Of a stretch of 41,928 nt of DNA, positions 33,301-41,928 are shown one piece after another (position 1 is the stretch's first letter; each line of letters starts with the position of its first letter). Both the position numbers and the translations under genes were made by a program. Under the pieces are notes generated by a model that worked only from the letters and a program-made list of their open reading frames with translations, did not search any database and was not told where the DNA came from. This DNA is from Protostelium mycophagum (Eukaryota; Evosea; Variosea; Protosteliida; Protosteliaceae), in assembly GCA_002081555.1 (NCBI GenBank), contig MZNV01000853.1, positions 1-41,928 on the forward strand. The letters are read 5' to 3'.

Positions 33301-34609
33301 GAGTTTTCTGTGAAATTTCACCCATCACACTTACGCTGTGACGACGTCTCCCGGCTCCAACACCTTATGGGACACACTGTCGGGGACAACTTGATCTACA
33401 ACGAGTAATCCAGTCTCCATGGGGAACTGTTTTCGGAAAATCGCCTCAGTCGGTGGCCTCAGCCCCAACCTGTGTACCTTTTCCCGTAAATTTCCACGAA
33501 ATTTCTTGGTGATGACGTCATACCTCATCATATGGAGTGTGTCTGAACACTGCTTGTATATCACCACGGGGTGGTCTCAAATCCCCCTCTCTTAGGTAAT
33601 TAAGTACACGGAGTACTCTGTGCAGAGGTAGATAGAAAGACGAAGCGGCCTTGCGCCTTCCTCCTGCGTTAAGTGCCACGGCCTTACCGCTCAGGTTTAA
33701 GACGGGACTTCCTGCTAGATTTCAGCGAAATTTCGGGGGAATTTCGACTGACCGGAAGAACCACCACTGGTGCTGGAGGCGGCTTGGTAGTAGAATGTGT
33801 TGAAGTCGTTGTATTCATCATCACCATAGTATGGTGCTGGTCTGTCCATTCTCGCCAATGTACCAGATAAAATGCTGAGCTTCTCTCCTGCATCGTTACT
33901 GAAATCAAATCAGTGTTGTGCACCGTCATTATGCAGACAGGTGGTGTCGCTGTAACACGCAAATGACAAGAATGATGACAATTCTTTGGATGATTTCTGC
34001 AGAGAATCGTGTGAGTGACGAAGCCTCGACCAGGAGAGTACTTCTAAAACATGATGATGATTTGCCTCACCCAACAACTCTGATTTCAACACCAACTTTG
34101 GCACCTTCTGGATCTAATTCTATTTCACTTAATTCCATGAATTTGACATCAGCTAAGAGCGGTAAGTGAGATTATCGTGACGTCATGATTACGTTCTTAG
34201 AAACCAAACACACCTGGATTGAATCTAAAGAAGCCAAAGTCATGGATGGGGTCTCTGTAAACAGGATGTAGTTTGATCTCTTCATGATCTAGAAAAATGG
34301 CCTCTGCTGTGACTGGACCAGGTCTGACCACGTGTCTATTCGTTAAGATGAGACCCTTAGCTTTGTCCACGATGAATCCAGTGGCTACAGAGAAGGAAGC
34401 TCTCTCTGTATCAAAATGTCTAACAGTGCAGAAACGAATGGCAACAACTGCTGACACCACTTTGTCGAGTGTCTTCTGCCATGTCTCATTTTCGGTCAGA
34501 TTAATACCGGCAGAGCTCTGTCAAAGATTAACTCAATTCATGAACGGGAGGAAAGAACCTCATCTATGAGCTCTGCATTATTGGGTCTCGGTGAATCAAG
34601 GTAGTCCAT
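30397..34609 (-). CDS. NMA111: NMA111-type nuclear serine protease (DegP/HtrA-like, S1C)
   Basis: A long multi-exon gene with the full two-module layout of yeast Nma111. The start is [17 protein letters not shown]; a splice leads to [17 protein letters not shown]. The catalytic triad is visible: His in [10 protein letters not shown], Asp in [11 protein letters not shown], Ser in GGSSGSPV (across the 33712-33752 intron). PDZ-like segments include [12 protein letters not shown] and KVLEPGD. The degenerate second protease module contains [40 protein letters not shown] and [12 protein letters not shown] final module runs [44 protein letters not shown]. In yeast this protease is nuclear and linked to apoptosis and lipid homeostasis. 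At least eight of its introns carry shared introner-like words. The last residues before the stop at 30397 are uncertain because of a possible final intron. Confidence 0.9.
30616..30659 (-). repeat. Introner-like intron (TGACA/ACGTCA family) in NMA111
   Basis: A 44-nt intron beginning GTGACGTCAAATTTGACA and ending TTGACATGTGACAG. Its plus-strand side contains TGTCACATGTCAAT, identical to the sense strand of the DDB1 intron at 38973-39016, so the two copies lie in opposite orientation relative to splicing. Confidence 0.65.
30726..30764 (-). repeat. Introner-like intron (GAAATTTC family) in NMA111
   Basis: A 39-nt intron containing ATTTCCGCGAAATTTCA, a 17-nt exact match to the DDB1 intron at 36811-36857. 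It splices LMGLQDK to VSVLTIKTD in phase. Confidence 0.7.
32252..32296 (-). repeat. Introner-like intron (GAAATTT variant) in NMA111
   Basis: A 45-nt intron with CTGAAATCTCCATGAAATTTG near its 5' end. The splice restores the conserved NMA111 motif [13 protein letters not shown]. The next intron (32133-32172) also carries GAAAATTCGCTGAAATTTCC. Confidence 0.55.
32987..33031 (-). repeat. Intron with internal CGTTGTAG and GCGAAAT words
   Basis: A 45-nt NMA111 intron beginning GTGATTCCCTCGTTGTAG and ending ATCACGTGACCAG. Neighbouring intron 32765-32806 carries CTCGTTGTAGATGACTG, and 31629-31671 uses ATCGTTGTAG as its 3' splice site. Confidence 0.5.
33478..33523 (-). repeat. Introner-like intron combining TGACGTCA and GAAATTTC words
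   Basis: A 46-nt intron: GTATGACGTCATCACC, then AAGAAATTTCGTGGAAATTT, then the 3' site. It is bordered by conserved coding sequence (YDE and [12 protein letters not shown]). It joins the vocabularies of both intron families in one short sequence. Confidence 0.6.
33712..33752 (-). repeat. Introner-like intron (GAAATTTC family) in the protease active-site loop
   Basis: A 41-nt intron containing CCCGAAATTTCGCTGAAATC. It interrupts the codons of the catalytic serine motif; its removal restores GGSSGSPV. The 3' site TAGCAG, not the earlier TAG, gives the canonical motif. Confidence 0.65.
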
Positions 34610-34980
34610 TTTGTGACCTCTCAAATTGCTGTGAGATATTTTTTTTGTCTTTGGCAGGCTTGGTGGTCCGTTGTAGTCTGATTTAATATCTGTTAATTAA
34701 AATCTGCCACCTTTACATTCACAAAGGTGATTAATAATTAAAAAAAAAGCCCACAACCTCGATCTGCTGGAGACAAATTACAATGCCTTACCGCGACTCT
34801 CGGTAACTTCCGCGAAGCCATGGGAATCAGAAAAAATCCAGTTCTTGGGAATTTTCCAGGTCTGACGTCTTTAGTTGCGTCGCCCACCGCCACCGCTTGG
34901 GCGTCCTTCAAGATCCCTTGGCCTTCTCTCACTATCAGCTGAACAGCCCCCGAACAGCAGCAACAACAACAACAACAAAC
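34610..34980. promoter_or_regulatory. Divergent promoter region, with (CAA)n leader of the secreted-protein gene
   Basis: 371 bp between the start codons of the NMA111-like gene (-) and the secreted-protein gene (+). The last 28 bp before the plus-strand ATG are a CAG/CAA triplet run (from 34952), giving an unstructured A/C-rich leader and an AAAC start context. A poly(A) tract lies near 34740. No gene is seen. Confidence 0.5.
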
Positions 34981-35948
34981 ATGAGATCGTACGCACTCTT
35001 AACCATCGCATTACTTGCCACCTCCGCCTTCGCGGCTGCTGTAGAACAACAGGACAAACGCTTCCTGAACGGACTTCCCATAGTGGGGGATCTCCTCTCT
35101 GGCGGCAACAATGGACTGTTAGGTCTGCCCATTGGCAATTTGCTTGGGGGACTTCCCCTGGGAAGCCTTCTTAACGGGTTACCTCTTGACAATCTGCTCG
35201 GAGGTGGAAGCATCCTCGACAACCTTCTTGGTGAGTCTACAACGAGAATGTCAAGATGACACGTGGTAACAACATCAGGCAACCAGTTGATTGGAAGCCT
35301 TTTGGGAGGTATCCTTGGAAACAAGGGTGTTGCTGTCGCTGCCAGCTACTCCAGCTCCACTTTTGTACACGCCAATGTTGCCGCTAACATCGCCATCGAC
35401 GTCTCTACCCAAGCTGGTAAGTCGGCGCAAATCCATGCGATATTTTCTGAGCGTAATAGGTCTTCTTGCCCCCATCACTGGTCTCTTGGGCTCCATCCTT
35501 CCCCTCTCCTCCATCATCCCCGGAGTACTTGGAACTACAACTGTCCTCAATGTACAGTCCACTGTCGACGTTCAAGTCACCGTCGGAGTTATTGCAAACG
35601 TCGCCGTGACCCTCCCCGCCGGATGCACCCCCATCTTCACTTCTAAGAACATCTTTGCCTCCGCTCAGGTATGGTTCGCTTGTGTCTCGAGATCTAGATC
35701 TCTGACAGTTCTGACAGGTTGGTATCAAGATCGATCTATCTGCTGCTGTACAAGCCAAGGTCGCCTTGATCACCCCCGCTCTCAACTACAACGGTCAGGG
35801 TGCTGTCGGACTTCTCAAGATTGTCGGAAACAACATCGTTCAAGTCCCCTGCTTGTGGGACCAGGTCAACTCTCGCATCGTCGCCAACTTGGACGCCAGC
35901 GCCATCGCCGGCACTTACGTCTTTGTCAACATCAACGCCTCCATCTAA
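34981..35948 (+). CDS. Secreted Gly/Leu-rich repeat protein, uncharacterised
   Basis: Four exons (34981-35230, 35279-35416, 35460-35668, 35718-35948) give 275 aa. A signal peptide (MRSYALLTIALLATSAFA) precedes a possible dibasic processing site (QQDKR). The next 60 residues are short amphipathic repeats of the form GLP(I/L)GNLLGG, GLPLDNLLGG and GLLGSILPLS. Residues about 130-275 are rich in Ala, Val, Ile and Asn with beta-like strands (TTTVLNVQSTVDVQVTVGVI, VALITPALNYNG, YVFVNINASI) and few Cys. I do not recognise the family. An extracellular matrix, coat or adhesive protein is a reasonable guess. Codon use is strongly biased to C-ending codons, suggesting high expression. Confidence 0.85.
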
Positions 35949-35956
35949 ATCGCCAC

Positions 35957-35962
35957 AATAAA
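35957..35962 (+). terminator. Poly(A) signal AATAAA of the secreted-protein gene
   Basis: AATAAA lies 9 nt after the stop. The opposing signal of DDB1 (TTTATT at 36007-36012 on the plus strand) overlaps the DDB1 stop codon, so the two mRNAs probably overlap at their 3' ends. Confidence 0.6.
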
Positions 35963-36011
35963 TATGTAATCTTCTTGTTTCTACAACGCCTTCGTGGTCG
36001 AAATTGTTTAT

Positions 36012-39000
36012 TTAATGAATGGCTCGTTGTAAAGTCTCGATCTCTCTTGACAATTCTTCTCCGGTGGTTTCCAGCGCCTTCGCGACCTGATTTTTTCAAT
36101 GTGACCATCTACAACGATGTAGGCGCTCACCTCCTGCATCTTGGCTGCTGGTAAGTCGAGATAAGATTCGATCAAGTCACCGTCTAAGACATTCATCGCC
36201 TCTGAAGTTTTTCTGTCGGTGTAGAAGGATCTCCACCTTATCAAAGTCAATCTCGGTTATTGATGTCTGGACATTGCAGAGGTCACGGTTCGATACCGTA
36301 GTTTCCACGGTAATCAGCGAATTTTTTCACAAGTTCCGAGTTTACTGCGCAATACTATGGATTATGTTGCATATTTATCACAATTTTTACCAAGTTCTAC
36401 AACAGTGTAATTCAAGTATTATAATTTTCAACTCACTGTGTGTGCGTAAATCCACCAACGCCCTTTATGGTGTTGCTCAATTGCTTCTGGACCTTCACAA
36501 AATATTCATATTGTTCTGCGGTGAGCGTCGCGACAACGCCTACCGCGCCAGAGACGGCACCCCACAAGAGGGTCGGGACAGACAGCCCTTCGCTCTCCAC
36601 CGCTTTCATCACCAGAGATCCTTGCGAAATTTCAGTGAAATCTCGGGTGTATTCAGGCGTCTACAACGAACCTGGTCTGATTCTGTTGACAAATTCTCCG
36701 GTGTGGTATTGGCCACAAAGAGACAATTGCATCCTCTCTTCATCTGTTGCTGCTCCAGAATTTCTGCGTGTTGTTGTCAAGTTGTAATTGTGATCCATCA
36801 CCAGGGCCGTCTACAACCATTCAGTGAAATTTCGCGGAAATTTCGAGGAGAACTCACCTCTTCGTCGATGAACTGTACCGCGGTGACCCAGCCTCCACTA
36901 TCTGTGGCGATCTCCTCCATGGATCCGTCTTTATCTTCTCCATGAGGTGGTTTGTATAGATGTAGAGATATTCCCTTCATCAGATCCCCCACTATGATAA
37001 ACTCCCCCCTGGTGACAATCTACAACACGTGGTGAATAGAAATTTCTCGGAAAAAGTGGGACTATTTTTGGAAGAGTTTTGTACGAGAAAGAGAAGGGAA
37101 AACTTACGTCGACTGCGATGATTCTACATTGTGATGAGCATTCCAATGATAGTTCGGCGTTTCCATCATTATCATTCCATCTATACAATTGCAGCTATAA
37201 ATGGTCAGCATTTCCAAAGAATAGTAAATCCACCTTGCTGTTTATACCAGCGACAAGCTTTCCATTCAGTTCTTTCATGGAATATACTGCCCCCTTTGTG
37301 TCCGAGACTTCGCATACTTGCTTCAATTTTCCATCCATCGCGTTGTAGATGATGATTCTGCCCCTCTTCGGTTGCATCTACAATTGGGTCAGAGGTAGTT
37401 TGGCGGGAAAATAGTTGTAGATAGTCACCTCCTCGGATTTTACGTAGGCCGTTCCCACGGCGAAGTAGATAGATTCTGTCGAGTCGCCTGCCAATTTGAC
37501 ATTTGTGACAGAAAGACCTTGTTCAGTGGGGTGCAGAGCCATGCTATGCAGCACTACAACCAGTCATTTACATTATTGTAATATCATCAGAATGTTTTTC
37601 ATTTCTTATCCTTTCACATACATTAAACTTTTTGTTGTTACAAACTCGGGCTGTTCCGTTGCAAATTTCAAGTCCATTTTTACAAGTTGTCTGCAATCGC
37701 CGCTCATTTTTCACAGCCACAACTACAAGTACAAAACGCTTCTTGCCGAATAGTCACATAAACCCATCGCATCTCATCTCAAAAATTCACCTTCGAAAGT
37801 CTGGTCGTCGACCAACTTGAAATAATGAGAAGTCACTCCTCCCTCCGTTTTCTCCGTCAAAACTCCGAGCGTGCCCGACTCCTTCTGATGTTCTATCTTA
37901 TTGGGCATCTCTCCCAAGGGAATGGATCTTATGTGGAGTTTCTGTATGTCGTCTATGGTTCCTATGGTGAGGGACTCGTCTGTTGCCAAGGCGATGCTCT
38001 CGGGGAAACCGGAAGAATGGAAGGGGGACATATTGTTCACTTCCTGTGAGGATCATTCATATGTATTATATTTTTTTGAAGTTTCGATTTCGTGGTCTTG
38101 TGGCTCTGCAGTCACATCTTTTGAAAAAAAATATGCATGATCACGTCCTCAACGCGAGAAAATGAAAACAAATCTTCCTTGATTTCTGCAAGCACCTTGC
38201 CGAGAAATTTTGCTCGCGCTGCGTATCAAACTTAGATTTTCTAACAACACAAGAAAAAATAATAATAAACAAAATTTCCCACCTTCACATTCACGTTGGA
38301 AAACAACAACTTCTTGTTGCTGCTGTAGATCACCGTCGGCCTGTCAGAAGACGCAAACACGTGCACTCTTCCACTTGACCTGAACAAGCTCAAAACAATG
38401 GGCTGCGTCCCGAGGGATATTTTTCTTCTGTCGCGGAGCTCTCCGCCGGAACCCAGAGTGAAAGTGAAGAGATGACCGTCTCCAAGCGCAATCATGAAGT
38501 AGTCTATTCCTTCAAAAGAGGCCAGGAGGACTGAACGTGGTAATATTTCCCCTCCGAGGGACTCCTTGGCGACCTATAGATGTCAGAAGATGGTCAAGAT
38601 CTGATGCTGAGGAGATTTGCGTTGTGTTGCAGATAGTGAGGAGTCGTCTTGGTCTTAATGGAGTGTGCAAAGAAGGCTCAAGCCGCAATCACAAAAAATG
38701 TGCACAAAAAACACCTATGCCAACAAGATTTCCAAAAAACACCAGGAAAATGCACGCAACATACTCCCTGGCAAAGCCCAATATTCAACAACATTAAAAT
38801 TATACGCATGAAAATAGCAAAATGAAATGTAATTCACCTCGGTGAGAGAAGGGAGAATCAACAATCTCCCAGAGATATCCCATAATCCGACCGCACAGAG
38901 ACTGGCCACGCCGTCCTCACCCGTTCTCATATTCACACATGAAATCTCCGCATCTAGTGTGGTTTTGTTGACCTGTCAAAATTGTCAGATTGACATGTGA

Positions 39001-41168
39001 CATATGACGTCCATACCTCTTTGAGCTGGTCGCCTTCGATCTCGATGTAGATGAGGGTGCCACCACCTGTTCCCACGAGAATTTGTTTGGTATTACAACT
39101 CGCCACATTAATTTTCCCCCCACTTTGTGGCGCCCAACTGCTCACCAATTGCAGTGTGTCGGCGTCCACTAACTGAACGGATCTGAAATATTTAAATTTT
39201 GAAAAGATGATTCGGCGGGAAACGCACCTCGAAGTGACCTGAAGGAACTTTTTGCCGATGGCGTTACCACTGTAGATGGTCTGTTCTTCTGCTTTAAAGC
39301 CGGGAATCTCCGTCTCTTCAAGCTCTTCGTCTGTCATAGAGAGTACTCTCGTCTCACCAACAAAGGACAGGATGATATACTTGTCGAATTCGTCATTTTC
39401 TGTGGGCTTGAGAGACCACAATCCCTGTAGAAAATTAAGAGTTTCAACAAAATGTGTGGAAAACATTTAATCTTAATATTGATTTATATTGCATAGAGAT
39501 CCTATATATTTGCAAGAGATCACCTTGATTCCGGGAAGCTCTATGGTGGCCTGTTCGTTGATTCCGACTCCATTTCTAATAATTCTCAAAGACCCATCCT
39601 TCCACCCTCCAGAGCACGTGACCACCTGTCATGACGTCATCTCATGACATCATCATGACCACCCTACCTGCCCTTGTCCCTGTCTTTCCAGATCTACAAC
39701 GCAAAAGTCCGAGATGGGACCGAGGTTGCTGTACCTCACCAATTCGTTAACATAATTCCCCTCATCATTCTTCTCTGTGACAAGTTTGACCAGCTGGGAA
39801 TCACCCATTGTAGATCCGATAAAGACGACCCCGTTGTCTAAATAAGATATCGTGGAGGGGATACTGGTCGTCCCGAGAGACTGTGGAGAATCAGAATGTA
39901 TTGTGGGATTTCACACGCACTGTAAGTTGCAGTCCCACGATGGTGTTGTTGTTGCCCTTGTCTAATATCAACATGCTCAAGTTACCGGTAATGTCCCCGA
40001 GCAAATACCTGGAAATTTAATTCTCCCGCCAAAATCTCCCGCCAAAACACTTCACCTCAGGTCGTCCACTCTGTTGCATGCGAGCACCGTGCTGGGCTCT
40101 TTTCCGACCGTCTTCAGATCATCTCCATTCGTGTAACAGATGGAGGAATCACCGATGATCAAAACACCACCATAAGGTTTAGAGACAGCCACGAGGCGGT
40201 TAGCACCGCTTTCTACAGAATTTACAGATATATGTGCGGGTTCCATTGTCTTGTCTTTCAATGATACGGTGTAGGATTTGATCAGACGATTCTGATGTGG
40301 TCAGTTCATGTCGTTTCTAGCCTGCATCAGAGACATGTTTTGAACAAGACTTCGCAAGCAGCATTCTCTTATACTTGGACATCTTTTGACCCAGACGTAA
40401 TCAATGCAAGTGATGGCGATGATCTTTTTGGGTTCTGATCAACATGAACGCTTACCTCTCTAGGATCTTGGCACAACTCTACAAAAGTAGGCTTCGCCGT
40501 TCCATGCAGGAAGACAATGTCTAAGACTTGCATGTCTAAACCTGGCAGATCAAATGCCTCTCTCAACTGTCCTTTGGACTCAACCGGAATGATCTTCAAT
40601 TGTGAACGTATGTTAAAGAAGGCTGAAGAAGTGTCAGCTTTGTACATGTTTTGAAGAATCATCCACCTATGATGCGGCATTCTGGGTCGATCAAGACCTT
40701 TGGGTTCTCCACCGGTTTGCCGACTGTCTCACATCAGAAAATGACGATGTGATTTCAAGTTTGGGTTTGATCTCACTTAATTCGTGGACATCGCCAAATG
40801 CCTTTGTGTGTATCTCCCCAGTTTGAGAATCATAAGAAAGAATTGAAAAGTTGTCTCTCTCTGTCGCCACCAAAAGAAGATCCTGTGCCTCTCCTGGTGG
40901 TCGAAACAATTGTAAAGCCAAAATACGACCATAGATTCCCACGTCTAAGAGAGGTTGAAGGCCATCTGGTGTCAACAGATGTATTTCTATACGGCTGTTC
41001 TTACTGGCTCTATTCAGTACAAAACTCTAATGTTACACATAGTGGAACAGATTGATGAAATATTTACCTGATAATGAGATTCATATCAGTGCTCTTTGTG
41101 AAATTGCCCACTGTTGCATGAGAAACAGCTGTTGGTTTTTGTGCCGTAACAACATAGTTGTATGACAT
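36012..41168 (-). CDS. DDB1: DNA damage-binding protein 1 (DDB1), CUL4 adaptor
   Basis: A full-length gene in many small exons. The N-terminus [20 protein letters not shown] is exon 1 (41068-41168), and the next exons give [20 protein letters not shown] and [10 protein letters not shown]. Landmarks of all three beta-propellers follow: [154 protein letters not shown] and [18 protein letters not shown]. The stop is TAA at 36012-36014. DDB1 links CUL4-RBX1 to DCAF substrate receptors in DNA repair and replication control. The order matches human DDB1 throughout. Many introns carry the shared GAAATTTC, TGACGTCA or GTTGTAG words. Confidence 0.97.
36621..36671 (-). repeat. Introner-like intron (GAAATTTC family) in DDB1
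   Basis: A 51-nt intron that begins GTTCGTTGTAGACGCC and contains TTTCACTGAAATTTCGCAAG at its 3' end. The 5' site GTTCGT is non-consensus, but removal restores [13 protein letters not shown] in register with DDB1. It shares 15 nt exactly with the cfaD intron. Confidence 0.65.
36811..36857 (-). repeat. Introner-like intron (GAAATTTC family) in DDB1
   Basis: A 47-nt intron with CTCGAAATTTCCGCGAAATT and 3' end GAATGGTTGTAG. It shares ATTTCCGCGAAATTTCA with the NMA111 intron at 30726-30764. The splice joins VQFIDEE to [11 protein letters not shown] in phase. Confidence 0.7.
37378..37428 (-). repeat. Intron bounded by inverted CTACAA/TTGTAG words
   Basis: A 51-nt DDB1 intron: GTGACTATCTACAACT near the 5' end and CAATTGTAG at the 3' end form a short inverted pair. 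CCCGCCAAA lies between them. Confidence 0.5.
38973..39016 (-). repeat. Introner-like intron (TGACA/ACGTCA family) in DDB1
   Basis: A 44-nt intron containing ACGTCATATGTCACATGTCA and ending TTTTGACAG. It matches 13096-13155 (13 nt exact, same orientation) and 30616-30659 (14 nt exact, opposite orientation). Confidence 0.65.
39626..39667 (-). repeat. Introner-like intron (TGACGTCA family) in DDB1
   Basis: A 42-nt intron with ATGATGTCATGAGATGACGT followed by CATGACAG. TGACGTCA is a perfect palindrome, and the 3' end TGACAG is shared with the other family members. The splice joins GQGQ to VVTCSGG as in DDB1. Confidence 0.6.
40009..40055 (-). repeat. Intron with doubled TTTTGGCGGGAG
   Basis: A 47-nt DDB1 intron containing TTTTGGCGGGAGA twice in tandem (40024-40049 on the plus strand as CTCCCGCCAAAA). 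Related CCCGCC words occur in the DDB1 introns at 37378-37428 and near 39212. Confidence 0.55.
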
Positions 41169-41928
41169 TTCGTCCTGTGATGAAGATTTTTGAACGTGAA
41201 AATTGCCACCTCATAAAATCTGCTATCTGCGAATCACGTGACTGGCGTGACGAAAGCCCACACCAACGCCCCTTTCCCAAGTATATCAAATCGGACACTA
41301 AACCAATTGAGTCAGAGCAGTTGGGGTGTTCGTGTCTATTCTTTTGTCTGTTGAAAATGAAACAAAGATGTTTTAATTTTTAAAATTAATATTATTAATT
41401 GTTTTATTTTCATCAGATACCTTAATGTCAACAGCAGTATATTCACAAACAAAGATCGTTGAAAGCAAAGGGAAAGGAAGGGCAGCAAGTGGCGTTGTTT
41501 GGCGGGAGTTTTATCCGTTTGAATTCCGAATTTTTTTTTTCATCACAGATCGACCAACCGAAATCAACCAACCGAAATCAACCAACAGCATTCATGCCCA
41601 GTAGGCACCTTTCCTTCTATTCCCTCTCCATTCTCTTTTATTCATCTTCTTTTCTTTCAAACCATTCTTCAAGATGAATCAGATCTTTAAAAGGAAGTCA
41701 TATCGACTTCGAGAGCGGATCCAATTCAAAACTAATAATTTCCATAGTTGAATCGATTATCCCTTCCATAATCCAAAACCCTAAGAGCAATACTTTTTCA
41801 AGATACTCATTTTGACTCAGCTTTCCGGAACAACTCCACCCTGCCCTTCTTTTATATCCCTCGTAATATAATATACGGACATGTCTTGAGCGTAAGGGTG
41901 AAGGTGATTCATATGAGATCTTCAAGAC
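41169..41928. promoter_or_regulatory. DDB1 upstream region, no further gene recognised
   Basis: Contains the DDB1 promoter: an E-box CACGTG at about 41235-41240 and TTTGGCGGGAG near 41498, which resembles an E2F site. A two-copy tandem of AACCAACCGAAATC-like sequence lies near 41550-41590. A minus-strand open frame (41698-41925) reaches towards the window edge but resembles nothing I know. Confidence 0.4.

Noticed and set aside
36108-36130. A 22-nt intron ending at TTGTAG in the last DDB1 splice
   Set aside because: Using the AG 22 nt further on gives a 44-nt intron and the DDB1 C-terminus [20 protein letters not shown]; the shorter one gives an unrelated tail.
36284-36300. tRNA-like T-arm ACGGTTCGATACCGT with a B-box match (GGTTCGATACC)
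   Set aside because: No acceptor or anticodon stem can be formed on either strand at the right distance. It lies in a long DDB1 intron.

Overview
This is a gene-dense nuclear segment of a eukaryotic microbe. Every recognisable gene is eukaryotic: histone H2A.Z, ARF1, LSM8, DDB1, PXMP4, a tyrosine phosphatase and an NMA111-type protease. Almost all are cut by very short GT-AG introns, mostly 35-60 nt. All three stop codons are used by clear host genes, so the code is standard. A CfaD/digestive-type cysteine protease, a small ricin-fold lectin, a PH-PX-ankyrin protein and tiny introns together point to an amoeboid protist. My inference is Amoebozoa, perhaps a protosteloid amoeba; this cannot be proved from the window.

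Layout. Positions 1-4561 are accessory DNA: a broken Crinkler/RHS-like P-loop gene cut by the window edge (+), a decayed coding remnant (-), and an AT-rich stretch with a 52-bp tandem duplication and degenerate repeats built on CAGATGCATCTG. From 4562 the region is ordinary host chromosome. In order: cfaD-like cysteine protease (+, 4562-6648); uncharacterised 472-aa protein (-, 6707-8289); H2A.Z (+, 9165-9635); tandem-PH/PX/ankyrin protein (-, 9779-15249); UBZ-like zinc-finger protein (-, 15459-17376); two weak small ORFs; ARF1 (-, 18628-19288); ricin-type lectin (+, 20430-20979); tyrosine phosphatase (-, 21427-22443); three uncharacterised minus-strand genes (22903-25658); LSM8 (-, 26778-27239); PXMP4 (-, 27615-28826); RING E3 ligase (+, 28952-30055); NMA111-like protease (-, 30397-34609); secreted Gly/Leu-rich protein (+, 34981-35948); DDB1 (-, 36012-41168).

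Genes are packed head-to-head (125 bp between PXMP4 and the RING gene) or tail-to-tail (58 bp between cfaD and its neighbour, 63 bp between the secreted protein and DDB1). They do not form a pathway. They cover chromatin and DNA repair (H2A.Z, DDB1, UBZ protein), ubiquitin (DDB1, RING protein), membrane traffic and phosphoinositide signalling (ARF1, PH-PX-ankyrin protein), RNA decay or splicing (LSM8), peroxisomes (PXMP4) and digestion or secretion (cfaD, lectin, secreted protein).

The most interesting signal is in the introns. Introns of unrelated genes share a small sequence vocabulary: GAAATTTC palindromes often paired as TTTCACTGAAATTTC or ATTTCCGCGAAATTTCA; TGACGTCA/TGTCA/TGACA palindromes; and GTTGTAGA or its inverse. 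Exact matches of 13-17 nt link introns of DDB1, NMA111, cfaD and the PH-PX-ankyrin gene. At least one match is in opposite orientation, and one 120-nt intron carries perfect 13-bp inverted repeats just inside its splice sites. This is what recently mobile, intron-generating elements (introners) would look like.
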